Part shown: positions 43,549 through 52,595 of the stretch, in pieces
Layout of the letters: each line of letters opens with the position of its first letter
Position numbering within the stretch: position 1 is the stretch's first letter
Source: Bacteroidota bacterium
GTDB lineage: Bacteria; Bacteroidota; Ignavibacteria; UBA10030; UBA8401
DNA length: 64,000 nucleotides
Direction: 5' to 3'
Assembly: GCA_035506275.1 (NCBI GenBank)
Contig: DATJPT010000009.1
Coordinates: forward strand, 124,001-188,000
Translations under genes and position numbers: made by a program
Notes under the pieces: model-generated
Databases searched by the model: none
Told to the model about the DNA's origin: nothing
What the model saw: the letters and a program-made list of their open reading frames with translations, nothing else

Positions 43549-45402
43549 ATGAAAAAAGGCCTATTACTATTGGCATTTTTTTCGTTCGGTATGGTTGCAT
43601 ACGCCGGGTCGGTGAAGGTAACCTTCTCGGTCGATATGTCGATTTACCAGAAGAATGGTTATTTCTCTCCTGCAACAGATTCCGTATGGATCGCCGGTGA
43701 TAACGTCAACAATTGGACGGCGGCACACACTCTTCTGGTGCAAGGGACCGGAGCGGATACGGCGATTTACACCACAACTGATTCAATTCCGTCGGGTGCA
43801 GTCGCGTACAAATTCGGTTACAACGACAAAGGGACAGTGAACTGGGAGTCAATCAGCAATCGCGGAGCGGTTATCGGATCGAATGATACTACGCTGCCGT
43901 TGGCTCATTTCAACAATATCACTGGCAAACCCTATCACGTCTGGTTTAAGGAAGACATGTCTCTTCCCTTCAAAACTGGCGGTGTGGACAGCGTCGGAGT
44001 GACCGGCGATTTCACGGGCTGGGGCACTACCGGTTCCGGTTTCATTAAGTTGACGAAGGATGCAGGTGACTCCGTTTTCACAGCCCTCGCCGACAGTTTG
44101 GATTCTGGCCGAACCATCCACTTCAAGTTCATCTATTGGCAGGGGGGAACACTCAGCTGGGAGTCCCCGACGAACGTGGGCACCGATGGGAATCGGTTCT
44201 ACTTTGTTCCGGAACAGGATTCTACGGTCTACTCATCCTTCTGGAACGATCAGAATCCGAATATTCAGATCGGAAGCGGACAGATCAATTTTACCTGCGA
44301 TATGAGTGTCCTGATCAAAGTGGGAATGTTCGATCCTACCAAAGACAGCGTTCTCATCAGTGCCGGATTCAACGGTTGGACCACGAACGCTCCGACTGCC
44401 TGGATGAGCCAGGACGCGAGTGACGACAGTTCATTCTTCATCACCCAGGTATTCACAAGCCAGCCGTATGGTGACAATCCCTACAAGTATTACGCCAAAC
44501 AGCATGCACCGACAGGCATCGACACGATCTGGAATGACCCGTACGAGCGCCCGGTCCATTGGGGCGGCGGAAACAGAGAGACACTCTTCCACGGCCAGGC
44601 AAATCAGGACACGTCGGACTGGTATGATGGCATTCATCCCGACTGGTTCATCCCCTCCGGGACGAATCTGAAAGTAACGTTTACCGTCGATATGACCCCG
44701 GCGATGGACGGAACGAAGCAGGCGATCCCGTTTGACCCGGCGCATGACACATTGTATTGGCTGTCCGGCGAGCCGGCGTTCGCGCGTTCGCAGGGCTGGT
44801 ACCGTCCGAGCGACGGCCACATGAGGATCATGAAACTGGCCAAGACCACAGGCAATCTGTATTCGGCGACCATGAACGTAAAAGATCCTTCATGGAACGC
44901 GTTCGAATACACCTATGAATGGCAAAAAGGTTCGGATGGCACGTGGGTGACCGAACCCTCAGGGTTCGATGCATTCAACTATCGTGTCCGCTACGCTGGA
45001 CAGGATGTTGCAAACCACTTCCCGAAGAACCCGTGGGTAATGCCGAAGGACACGTGGACGAACAATGATCTGAAGACCGATCAGGAAAGCGATCCGTACA
45101 CTTCCCTTACCGGAGTGAAAGCTGTCAGCCAGAACCCGGTAAGTTACACGTTGTCGCAGAACTATCCGAATCCTTTCAACCCTTCCACGAAAATCGACTT
45201 TGCGATCCAGAAAGCCGGCGCGGTCACGTTGAAAGTGTACAACATTCTGGGACAGGAAGTTGCAACGCTCGTGAATACTGAATTGAAGGCCGGATCGTAC
45301 TCGGCGACGTTTGATGCTTCACGGCTTGCCAGCGGCGTGTACTTCTACACGATTCATTCGGGCAATTTTGTCCAGTCGAAGAAGATGATGCTGTTGAAGT
45401 AA
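43549..45402 (+). CDS. T9SS-secreted protein with starch-binding-like modules
   Basis: A 617-residue exported protein. After a signal peptide (about 1-20) it carries repeated beta-sandwich modules introduced by similar strands: 'VKVTFSVDMSIYQKNGYF' (about 22), 'VWFKEDMSLPFKTGG' (about 133), 'INFTCDMSVLIKVGMF' (about 247) and 'LKVTFTVDMTPAMDG' (about 377), each with 'W-x-A-G-x-x-N-x-W'-like or 'GDFTGWG/GFNGWT' turns typical of starch-binding and CBM48-like folds. The last ~90 residues are a type A sorting domain with 'LSQNYPNPFNPSTKI', 'VYNILGQEVATLV' and 'GVYFYTIHSG', ending KKMMLLK. No catalytic motif is visible. It is likely displayed or released at the surface and may do the glucan binding that SusE/SusF proteins do in Bacteroides. 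Confidence 0.85.
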   Translation: MKKGLLLLAFFSFGMVAYAGSVKVTFSVDMSIYQKNGYFSPATDSVWIAGDNVNNWTAAHTLLVQGTGADTAIYTTTDSIPSGAVAYKFGYNDKGTVNWESISNRGAVIGSNDTTLPLAHFNNITGKPYHVWFKEDMSLPFKTGGVDSVGVTGDFTGWGTTGSGFIKLTKDAGDSVFTALADSLDSGRTIHFKFIYWQGGTLSWESPTNVGTDGNRFYFVPEQDSTVYSSFWNDQNPNIQIGSGQINFTCDMSVLIKVGMFDPTKDSVLISAGFNGWTTNAPTAWMSQDASDDSSFFITQVFTSQPYGDNPYKYYAKQHAPTGIDTIWNDPYERPVHWGGGNRETLFHGQANQDTSDWYDGIHPDWFIPSGTNLKVTFTVDMTPAMDGTKQAIPFDPAHDTLYWLSGEPAFARSQGWYRPSDGHMRIMKLAKTTGNLYSATMNVKDPSWNAFEYTYEWQKGSDGTWVTEPSGFDAFNYRVRYAGQDVANHFPKNPWVMPKDTWTNNDLKTDQESDPYTSLTGVKAVSQNPVSYTLSQNYPNPFNPSTKIDFAIQKAGAVTLKVYNILGQEVATLVNTELKAGSYSATFDASRLASGVYFYTIHSGNFVQSKKMMLLK

Positions 45403-45469
45403 TACCGCAAGAAAATGTCGAGGATGAACCTCATGGTATCGATGCGAGTCCTTGGCATGGATCATTCAG

Positions 45470-45507
45470 AACCCAATCCCGAGAATATCGGGATTGGGTT
45501 TTGTTTA
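45470..45507 (+). terminator. intrinsic terminator after the T9SS starch-binding-like gene
   Basis: A perfect 13-bp stem (45470-45482 and 45488-45500, arm AACCCAATCCCGA) with a 5-base loop is followed by TTTTGTTT. It lies about 70 bases after the stop and probably ends the transcript that starts near lacI or the TonB receptor. Confidence 0.85.
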
Positions 45508-45533
45508 CCTGTCGGCTCGAATGTTTGAAAGAA

Positions 45534-45571
45534 CTGTTCATTGTTTTACGATGGGCCATCGTGCTGTTCAT
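45534..45571. promoter_or_regulatory. 15-bp palindrome framed by direct repeats upstream of the GH13 gene
   Basis: ACGATGG-G-CCATCGT (45548-45562) is a perfect inverted repeat. It is framed by two copies of CTGTTCAT (45534-45541 and 45564-45571) exactly 30 bases apart. The element lies about 100 bases before the amylase gene and just after the terminator, where a promoter and operator are expected. No confident -33/-7 pair was identified. Confidence 0.4.
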
Positions 45572-45670
45572 GGTTTTTCATTCGATTGATTTTTTTTCTC
45601 CACAGTCGCTTCGCAAAATAGAGCTCCTGACGGGTCTTGTAGAGTTGTCCGATAACTGCATCCATGCGGC

Positions 45671-47536
45671 ATGACGAAAGACCAAGATATGACACGAAAA
45701 GTTATCCTCTCCGCCTGCGTTTTTTTGCTCCTCTTTGGCTCCGGTATGGCACAAACGATAACAAACATTCCGCGCGTCCCTGCTTGGGCAAAAGATGCCG
45801 TCTGGTATCAGATCTTTACCGAAAGGTTCGCGAACGGCGATACCGGCAACGACCCGACCCCTCACGATATTGACGGGGCATGGCCGTATAAAATTCCTGA
45901 TGGATGGCAAATTTCACCATGGACGTCAGATTGGTATAAGCTTCAGCCCTGGGAAAAGGCGACGGGGAGAGATTTTTACTGGAATGCAGGAGTCCGGCGG
46001 TACGGGGGAGACATTCAGGGAATCATCGACAAGCTCGATTATCTCCATGACCTGGGGATCACGGCAATTTATCTCACCCCGATTTTTGAATCCCCGTCGT
46101 CGCATAAATACGACACGAGGATGTACCACCACGTCGACAATAATTTCGGCCCCGACCCGGCGGGAGACGAAAAGATCTGGGCCGCGGAAAACCCGGCCGA
46201 CCCTTCGACATGGAAGTGGACTTCCGCCGATAAATTATTTTTGAAACTGGTCAAGGAGGTGCACAAACGGGGAATGAAAATAATTCTCGACGGGGTATTC
46301 AACCACGTTGGGACGTCATTCTGGGCATTTAAGGATGTCGTCAAGAATCAGCAGAAATCTCTTTTTAAGGATTGGTTCAGGATCAAACGATGGGATGATC
46401 CCGACACGCCGGAAAACGAATTTGAGTATGAGGGATGGGCCGGTGTAAAAGACCTTCCCGAGATCAAGAAGGACAGCACCGGAGCGCTTGCTCCCGGCTT
46501 TGGCGACCACGTCCACGCCATTGTCAGGCGTTGGATGGACCCTAATGGAGACGGCGACCCGTCCGACGGCATCGACGGCTGGCGACTTGATGTGGCAGAA
46601 AAGGTCGGCCTCACGTTCTGGCGGCAGTTCCGTTCATGGGTAAAAGAGGTCAACCCTAATGCCTACATCACCGGTGAGATCTGGTGGCAGAACTGGCCTA
46701 TCGACCAGATGTTCAACGCGTCGCCATGGCTCCAGGGAGACGCATTCGACGGCGTCATGAATTACCGGTTCGCCCGCGCCATCAGAGAATTTGTTGCGGA
46801 CCGAAAAGATCAAATTACTGCAAAAGCTTTTGCTGACAGCATCACTGCGCTCCGAAAAGATTATCATCCGGACAATCTTTACGTCCTCCAAAACCTTCTG
46901 GATAGCCATGACGTCGACCGAATGACGTCACAGCTTGTCAACCCCGACCTCTGGTATGACCATTCGGGAAATCCGGGACAAAATAAATCGTACCAGGTTC
47001 GAAAGCCCAACGAAATTGAACGGGCAAAATTCCGGCTCATCGTCGGTCTTCAGATGACGCTCCCCGGTGCGCCGATGGTCTATTACGGGGACGAAGCGGG
47101 AATGTGGGGAGGGGACGACCCCGATTGCCGCAAACCGATGGTCTGGCCGGAAAAAACTTATGAAGTAGAGACAGCCGACCCTTTAGGCAGACCGCGTCAG
47201 CCCGATTCTGTCGTGTTTGATGCCGGTCTGTTTAACTGGTACAAAAAATTGATCGGCATCCGGCATCATCATGAGGTCCTTTCGCGGGGGAGCTTGGAGT
47301 TCTTCTTTTTTGACGACGAGGAAAATATTTTGGGCTACAAGAGGGAATTGGGGCGTGAGATGATCGTCGTCATCGCCAACAATGGGAGTACCAAGAAAAC
47401 AGTTCGAGCGGCGCTGCCGGGTGGCCGAACTTCTGAAAATACTCTTGTCAATCTTCTGGACGGACGGAAGATCGCGGGAACGCATGGCATGTATTCAATC
47501 GAATTGCAGCCGTACGAAGTCATCATACTGAAATAA
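45671..47536 (+). CDS. exported GH13 alpha-amylase/neopullulanase-like enzyme
   Basis: A 621-residue glycoside hydrolase family 13 enzyme with a signal peptide (ending about residue 27, MAQ). Catalytic residues are plain: DGVFNHVG at 207-214, nucleophile Asp307 in 'DGWRLDVAE', acid/base Glu336 in 'TGEIWW', and transition-state stabiliser Asp414 in 'DSHDVDR'. 'VWYQIFTERFANGD' at the start and the absence of an N-terminal CBM resemble cyclomaltodextrinase/neopullulanase-type GH13 members. There is no T9SS tail, so it is probably periplasmic and acts on imported oligosaccharides. ATG at 45671 is used, but the ATG at 45689 gives a cleaner signal peptide (MTRKVILSACVFLLLFGSG). Substrate range is inferred. 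Confidence 0.9.
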   Translation: MTKDQDMTRKVILSACVFLLLFGSGMAQTITNIPRVPAWAKDAVWYQIFTERFANGDTGNDPTPHDIDGAWPYKIPDGWQISPWTSDWYKLQPWEKATGRDFYWNAGVRRYGGDIQGIIDKLDYLHDLGITAIYLTPIFESPSSHKYDTRMYHHVDNNFGPDPAGDEKIWAAENPADPSTWKWTSADKLFLKLVKEVHKRGMKIILDGVFNHVGTSFWAFKDVVKNQQKSLFKDWFRIKRWDDPDTPENEFEYEGWAGVKDLPEIKKDSTGALAPGFGDHVHAIVRRWMDPNGDGDPSDGIDGWRLDVAEKVGLTFWRQFRSWVKEVNPNAYITGEIWWQNWPIDQMFNASPWLQGDAFDGVMNYRFARAIREFVADRKDQITAKAFADSITALRKDYHPDNLYVLQNLLDSHDVDRMTSQLVNPDLWYDHSGNPGQNKSYQVRKPNEIERAKFRLIVGLQMTLPGAPMVYYGDEAGMWGGDDPDCRKPMVWPEKTYEVETADPLGRPRQPDSVVFDAGLFNWYKKLIGIRHHHEVLSRGSLEFFFFDDEENILGYKRELGREMIVVIANNGSTKKTVRAALPGGRTSENTLVNLLDGRKIAGTHGMYSIELQPYEVIILK

Positions 47537-47577
47537 ACTGCCCGCACCAGACGAACCGACAAAGGATTCAACGCACG

Positions 47578-49473
47578 ATGGCTAACAAGTCCGAAACTCA
47601 CGAGACGGGAAGCGGCGCACATGGTTCTGGTGCTAAACGGCCGAGAATTCTATTCGTGGCGGTGACGCTCCTTATCCCTGTGCTCTTCTTTGTGCTTGTT
47701 GAAGCGGGACTTCGTTTTTTCAACTATGGATTGGATTACACTCAATGGGTCAACCCTATAAAGGGGTCGTTTGTTTTGAACCCCGACATGGCCCATAAAT
47801 ATTTCCCCGACCTTCCGAGTGTTCCGTACTCGAACGGCGACATTTTTGACGAAACGAAGAAATCGAATTCCTTCCGGGTATTCGTTCTCGGTGAAAGCAG
47901 CGGTGCGGGATATCCGTATATGCCGATCGGCTCTTTTTCGAGATATTTGCAGCAGCGGCTGAGCCTCGTCTATCCGCAATCCAGGATTGAAGTGGTGAAC
48001 TGCAGCATGACTGCCGTCAATAGTTACACCTTGAGAGATTTAACACCCGGCATTCTAGGAGAAAAGCCCGACCTGATCATTATCTATGCAGGCCACAATG
48101 AATACTACGGCGCACTCGGCGTAGGGTCGCAGGAATCGCTGGGGAGTTCCAGGACCATAATCAACCTTGTTATTTTTCTCGAGCAGTTCAGGACATTTCA
48201 GCTCGTCCGGAATGCGATCGGCAAGGTGGAGGGATTGTTTGCAGGAAATCCACAACCGGCCACCGGAACGCTGATGTCCCGAATGGCGCAGGATCAGTAT
48301 ATCGAATTGCATTCGAAGGTCTATGAGAGAGGGATCGCACAATTCGAGGGAAACATGCGCGATATTCTCGCCATGGCAACCCATGCCGCCGTCCCCGTTA
48401 TTCTGGGGACGCTTGCCTGCAATATAAAGGATCAACCTCCGTTCGTGTCGATCGAATCGGGAGGCCTGCCCCCCGCCGAAAAAGTTTTTCAGCAAGCGCA
48501 GCAGTCGTGCATCGAAAAAAAATGGCAGAAAGCCGATTCACTATTCAGATACGCACGGGACCTTGATGCGCTTCGATTCAGGGCTCCGTCGGAAATGAAC
48601 GACATCATTGTCAAACTGGCGAAGGAATTTCACGCGCGCGTTGTCAATGTCGATTCGGCATTCGGGGCGGTAAGCCCCGGCGGCATCGTGGGGGATAATC
48701 TTATGACCGACCATCTACACCCGACGCTCCACGGTTATCAATTCATGGGGAATCTTTTTTACAAGGAAATGGAACAAGACGGCCTTCTTCCTTCATCGAA
48801 ACCCATAGCCCTCGACGACAAGCAGCAGGACAGTGCCACCGTGACAAATTTCCCGTTCACGAAACTGGACAGCATTATCGCAAGCTACAGGATCAAACTC
48901 TTGAAAAATGACTGGCCGTATATCAGCAAAAAGGATAAGCTTCCCGAGAACACTGTTCTTCGTCCGCATGATCGGATCGATTCGATAGCGGCCGATCTAG
49001 TGGAGGATAAAACAAGCTGGGATGCTGCCCATCGGAAGGCGGCTCGGTGGTATGCAGCGAAGAATGAGATCGCCTCATTCCTCGGGGTGATGGATGTCCT
49101 GATAAGCCAGTACCCCATCGTTCTTGAGTACTACGACGATGCAACTCAAACGCTGCTTCAGCGGCAACGGTACGATGAGGCATACCGGTATCTCTTGAAG
49201 AGAAACGACATCGAGCCGACCGCTTATTCGACGAAGTGGCTGGGGATCATCAATCTGCATAGGCACGCGCTGACGCCGGCAGAAAACTATTTGACCAGGA
49301 GCATCGAATTGGATCGAAGCGATTCTCAGGTGTGGTACGATTTGGCCGGCGTGTACGTGGAAAAAGCCGATTATCAGAAAGCCCTTGAGATGACGAAGAA
49401 AGCCCTTGCGTTGAGCCCGCACTATGCCGATGCGCTGGCTCTTCAGTCGAAGCTTGAGGAAACCATGAAGTGA
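47578..49473 (+). CDS. membrane-anchored SGNH hydrolase with C-terminal TPR repeats
   Basis: A 631-residue protein. One membrane helix (about 21-42, 'RILFVAVTLLIPVLFFVLVEAGL') anchors it. An SGNH hydrolase domain follows, with 'VFVLGESSGAGYPY' (GxSS nucleophile block), 'VVNCSMTAVNSYTLRDL', 'IIIYAGHNEYYGAL' (block III Asn) and 'DHLHPTLHGYQFMG' (catalytic Asp/His). From about 490 the chain is helical with TPR-type repeats ('YLTRSIELDRSDSQVWYDLAGVYVEKADYQKALEMTKKALALSPHYADAL' region). Such proteins are seen in cell-surface polysaccharide contexts as possible O-acetylesterases or acyltransferase partners. Here it lies between two amylase genes, which is unusual. The domain calls are firm, the substrate is not. 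Confidence 0.8.
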   Translation: MANKSETHETGSGAHGSGAKRPRILFVAVTLLIPVLFFVLVEAGLRFFNYGLDYTQWVNPIKGSFVLNPDMAHKYFPDLPSVPYSNGDIFDETKKSNSFRVFVLGESSGAGYPYMPIGSFSRYLQQRLSLVYPQSRIEVVNCSMTAVNSYTLRDLTPGILGEKPDLIIIYAGHNEYYGALGVGSQESLGSSRTIINLVIFLEQFRTFQLVRNAIGKVEGLFAGNPQPATGTLMSRMAQDQYIELHSKVYERGIAQFEGNMRDILAMATHAAVPVILGTLACNIKDQPPFVSIESGGLPPAEKVFQQAQQSCIEKKWQKADSLFRYARDLDALRFRAPSEMNDIIVKLAKEFHARVVNVDSAFGAVSPGGIVGDNLMTDHLHPTLHGYQFMGNLFYKEMEQDGLLPSSKPIALDDKQQDSATVTNFPFTKLDSIIASYRIKLLKNDWPYISKKDKLPENTVLRPHDRIDSIAADLVEDKTSWDAAHRKAARWYAAKNEIASFLGVMDVLISQYPIVLEYYDDATQTLLQRQRYDEAYRYLLKRNDIEPTAYSTKWLGIINLHRHALTPAENYLTRSIELDRSDSQVWYDLAGVYVEKADYQKALEMTKKALALSPHYADALALQSKLEETMK

Positions 49474-49525
49474 AAGTGTGCAGCTATAGGTTCAGAAAAA
49501 GAAGACCATTTAAAAGAGAGGCGAT

Positions 49526-52500
49526 GTGATGAAGATTCTATCGATGAGAGTGGTGATGTTTGTCGCGCTGCTGATGTCAACAGCGGCAAAGGCCGCAGAC
49601 AGTGTCGACGTGACGTTCTACTACACAACAAAAAACAATCCCACGTATGTGTTCCTTCCGGGCGAATTCAATAATTGGGGGCCGAATAATAGCGGTGTGA
49701 TCGCTTCGAATGCCGTTTCCTTGATGAAAAAGGACTCGGCGACTGGTATCTGGTGGAAGACGGTACGTTTGCATGTCGGGGGAATGGTCGGAGGGGGAGT
49801 CCCTGGTGCCTATGAATACAAAATTAATGAAAACGGTACTTCAACCGGATGGCTTTCCGATCCAATGAATCCTAGGCAAAACCTTGCCGATAACAATAAC
49901 TCCATTCTCTACGTCAACAGCCCGACGATTGAGTACCTCTTGCCGAATTCAACCTCGGGAATTGTTGGTGTGCAGCACCCGGTGATCAGCGCGCATGTAT
50001 TTCCCTCTATGGGCGCACAAGTCGACACAGAGACAATTCAACTGTGGATTGATTCGGCATCATATCAGCTGTCCCCTTCCTCCTATAATCAGTCTACCAA
50101 ACTCGTTTCTTTCAAGCCGGCCTCGCCGCTCGAGAACGGCCCTCACAAAATCAAACTCTCCGTACAACCCTGGGGGGGGGCGCCGGTGACAGACAGCGCA
50201 ACGTTCACAGTAGTCGCCGGTCCCATACAAATTCTGAACCAGAGCGGATACACGACGGTGAAGGACTCGATATCACTCTACGGTTCGGTCGAGGATGTCG
50301 GCATTCTTTCCGCCGAAATTGTTCGCAATGGCACGGACACGCAGGCTGTCGCTATCGCCGCCGGCAAGTTTACGAAAACGGAAGGATTGACCCCCGGAGT
50401 GAACACATTTAAGGCATTCACGAAGGACAGCACGGGCGCGACGATTACGTCGTCGCAGTATATCATTACCCGCTATGTCAATCCCTCCCCGACCGCAGTG
50501 ATCTCAATCGTTCCTGGGGAAGGGGCAGTGACTCTTTCATCTGCAAACAGCACAGACCCGGATACCGCAGAGACTGCGTCCCTCACCAGCGTTTGGAGCA
50601 TCGACCCCGCCAATCCTGAGGTCGTTTCTGGGGTCGACGGTTCGACGCAGTCGACGATCCCGATTACGGTACCGAAAACGCCGGGAGAATATTATTTTGG
50701 CCTCATTGTGAGTGACGCGGGAGGGAACAAGGACACGACCAGAGGTTATTTCATCGTCAATGGCGACGGTTCTGTCACCATCCCCACGGCCCCGTCCAAC
50801 CCGGGCTGGGTGAAGAACGGGCGTATCTATGAAATGTTCTTCAATTCTTTCACCTCTCAGCAGACCATCAACGCCGCAGTGCCGCAGCTCGATTACTTGC
50901 AGAGACTCGGGGTCAATATTTTATGGATCATGCCCGTGATGAAGAACAACGGGCCAATCGACAACGGCCCGGGGCCCGGATATGATATTATCGATTTCTA
51001 TACCGTTGCTACCCAATACGGGACCAATGCCGACTTCAAAAATTTCGTCCAGCAGGCACACTTGCGGGGCATCAAGGTCATCCTTGACGTGACCCCAAAC
51101 CATACGAGCCAGGGACATCCGTTTGTACAGAATGCGCGGCTGTATACCACCAATTCCTTCTATTGGCCCTTCTATCAGCATCAGCTGATCACGAATTCGA
51201 ACTACCATCCGGAATTGAGCGAAGCTATCACACCAGACGGGTTTGTGTATTATGGCGCCTTCTCCGATGAGATCCTAAACTACAATTGGGGAGACCTCGA
51301 CGCACGCGCGTACATGATAGGAGTATTCACGTGGTGGGTAAAGCAAATCGGAATCGATGGATACCGGTTCGACGTGTACTGGGGACCCGACTCGCGTGCG
51401 AACAACGGAAACGGCGGAGAGAACGAGATGGGACAACCTGTTCGCAGTGCATTGAAGCACGCGAAACCCGATGTTTTCATCCTCGGTGAGGCGCCGGCAA
51501 CGGGTCCCGGCACGGAGGTCATCTTTGGCGACCGTAACGGCGGCGTCGATGCTGCGTATGATTGGAATCTGCTTCACAACGTGATCCAGCCGTTCAATAT
51601 ATCGGCATTGAACAATAATGTGACAAATTACGGAGGGGATACGATGGGGTTTGTCCCAGGCCCAAATTCGCGCTTCATGCGTTTCCTCGAGAACCACGAC
51701 GAGGACCGGATAGCCTACACATACGGCTCGTACGCGAAAACGATGCCGATGGGGACGCTCATTTTCACCGTTCCAGGCATCCCAATGATCTACTCGGGAC
51801 AGGAGGTCGGCTTCGGGTTGGGAATCGCTAACTTTGATCAACGCCGCCGCGGCATCATCGACTGGAACAGTGCGGGGAAATCGCTTCTCTCGCCGCATTA
51901 TCAACGGCTGGCATGGATCCGTTCGGCCTTTCCGGCTTTCTGGTCGCTCTCTATGCGCGTTCTTCCCCTGGCGCCAGCGGCAGGAAGCAATATGATGTAC
52001 GCCTATGCCCGTCCGTTCTCCGACCAAAATGGAATTGCCGTTGAAAACTTCAATAACTTTTCTGTGTCCTCTTCTGTCACCATCAAAGCTGCTCAGTTGG
52101 CTTTCTCACATGGATGGTCAAACGGAAAGACGTACTACTTGAATGACGTCTACCATGACACGGCGTACGAAGTCAGTTTTTACAGCGACACGATGAATCT
52201 GAACATCAACCTGCCGGCCTACGGCTCTGCGGTGTACATCCTTGCGGACTCCGTCCTCCATTTGACAGTTCCGGCGCTTACTTCTGTTCAAGAAGGGGCG
52301 AAAGCTCCGGTGCCGTTGGCGTTTTCATTGAGCCAGAACTTTCCCAATCCGTTCAACCCGACCACACTTATTCAGTACTCGATCCCTCACACAACCAAAG
52401 TGAGCCTGAAGGTCTACGATGTGCTGGGGAGGGTGGTGGCAACGCTGGTCGATGAGCGTCAGAACGGCGGGACGTACGAAGTAGAATTCGACGGAAAAAC

Positions 52501-52579
52501 GCTTTCGTCCGGAGTCTATTATTACCGCCTGACGGCGAACAACAGCTCCGACGTAAAACGGATGCTCCTCTTAAAATGA
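49526..52579 (+). CDS. T9SS-secreted multidomain alpha-amylase (GH13)
   Basis: A 1017-residue surface amylase. Order: signal peptide (about 1-23); CBM48/E-set-like domain (about 26-130, 'YVFLPGEFNNWGPNNSG'); two immunoglobulin-like linkers (about 145-320 and 320-415); GH13 catalytic domain (about 430-870) with DVTPNH at 521-526, nucleophile Asp616 in 'GYRFDVYWG', Glu655 in 'LGEA' and Asp725 in 'NHDED'; all-beta domain C; and a type A sorting tail (about 930-1017) with 'LSQNFPNPFNPTTLI' and 'VYDVLGRVVATLV'. It should cut starch outside the cell and be delivered by type IX secretion. Eight consecutive Gs occur in the gene at 50172-50179. Two ATGs are adjacent at 49526 and 49529. Confidence 0.92.
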   Translation: MMKILSMRVVMFVALLMSTAAKAADSVDVTFYYTTKNNPTYVFLPGEFNNWGPNNSGVIASNAVSLMKKDSATGIWWKTVRLHVGGMVGGGVPGAYEYKINENGTSTGWLSDPMNPRQNLADNNNSILYVNSPTIEYLLPNSTSGIVGVQHPVISAHVFPSMGAQVDTETIQLWIDSASYQLSPSSYNQSTKLVSFKPASPLENGPHKIKLSVQPWGGAPVTDSATFTVVAGPIQILNQSGYTTVKDSISLYGSVEDVGILSAEIVRNGTDTQAVAIAAGKFTKTEGLTPGVNTFKAFTKDSTGATITSSQYIITRYVNPSPTAVISIVPGEGAVTLSSANSTDPDTAETASLTSVWSIDPANPEVVSGVDGSTQSTIPITVPKTPGEYYFGLIVSDAGGNKDTTRGYFIVNGDGSVTIPTAPSNPGWVKNGRIYEMFFNSFTSQQTINAAVPQLDYLQRLGVNILWIMPVMKNNGPIDNGPGPGYDIIDFYTVATQYGTNADFKNFVQQAHLRGIKVILDVTPNHTSQGHPFVQNARLYTTNSFYWPFYQHQLITNSNYHPELSEAITPDGFVYYGAFSDEILNYNWGDLDARAYMIGVFTWWVKQIGIDGYRFDVYWGPDSRANNGNGGENEMGQPVRSALKHAKPDVFILGEAPATGPGTEVIFGDRNGGVDAAYDWNLLHNVIQPFNISALNNNVTNYGGDTMGFVPGPNSRFMRFLENHDEDRIAYTYGSYAKTMPMGTLIFTVPGIPMIYSGQEVGFGLGIANFDQRRRGIIDWNSAGKSLLSPHYQRLAWIRSAFPAFWSLSMRVLPLAPAAGSNMMYAYARPFSDQNGIAVENFNNFSVSSSVTIKAAQLAFSHGWSNGKTYYLNDVYHDTAYEVSFYSDTMNLNINLPAYGSAVYILADSVLHLTVPALTSVQEGAKAPVPLAFSLSQNFPNPFNPTTLIQYSIPHTTKVSLKVYDVLGRVVATLVDERQNGGTYEVEFDGKTLSSGVYYYRLTANNSSDVKRMLLLK

Positions 52580-52595
52580 CATCGGTCGGTCCGCG

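Noticed and set aside
51275-52027. Minus-strand open frame of 250 codons in the T9SS amylase gene
   Set aside because: It lies opposite the GH13 catalytic core and has no recognisable domain; it is a shadow frame.
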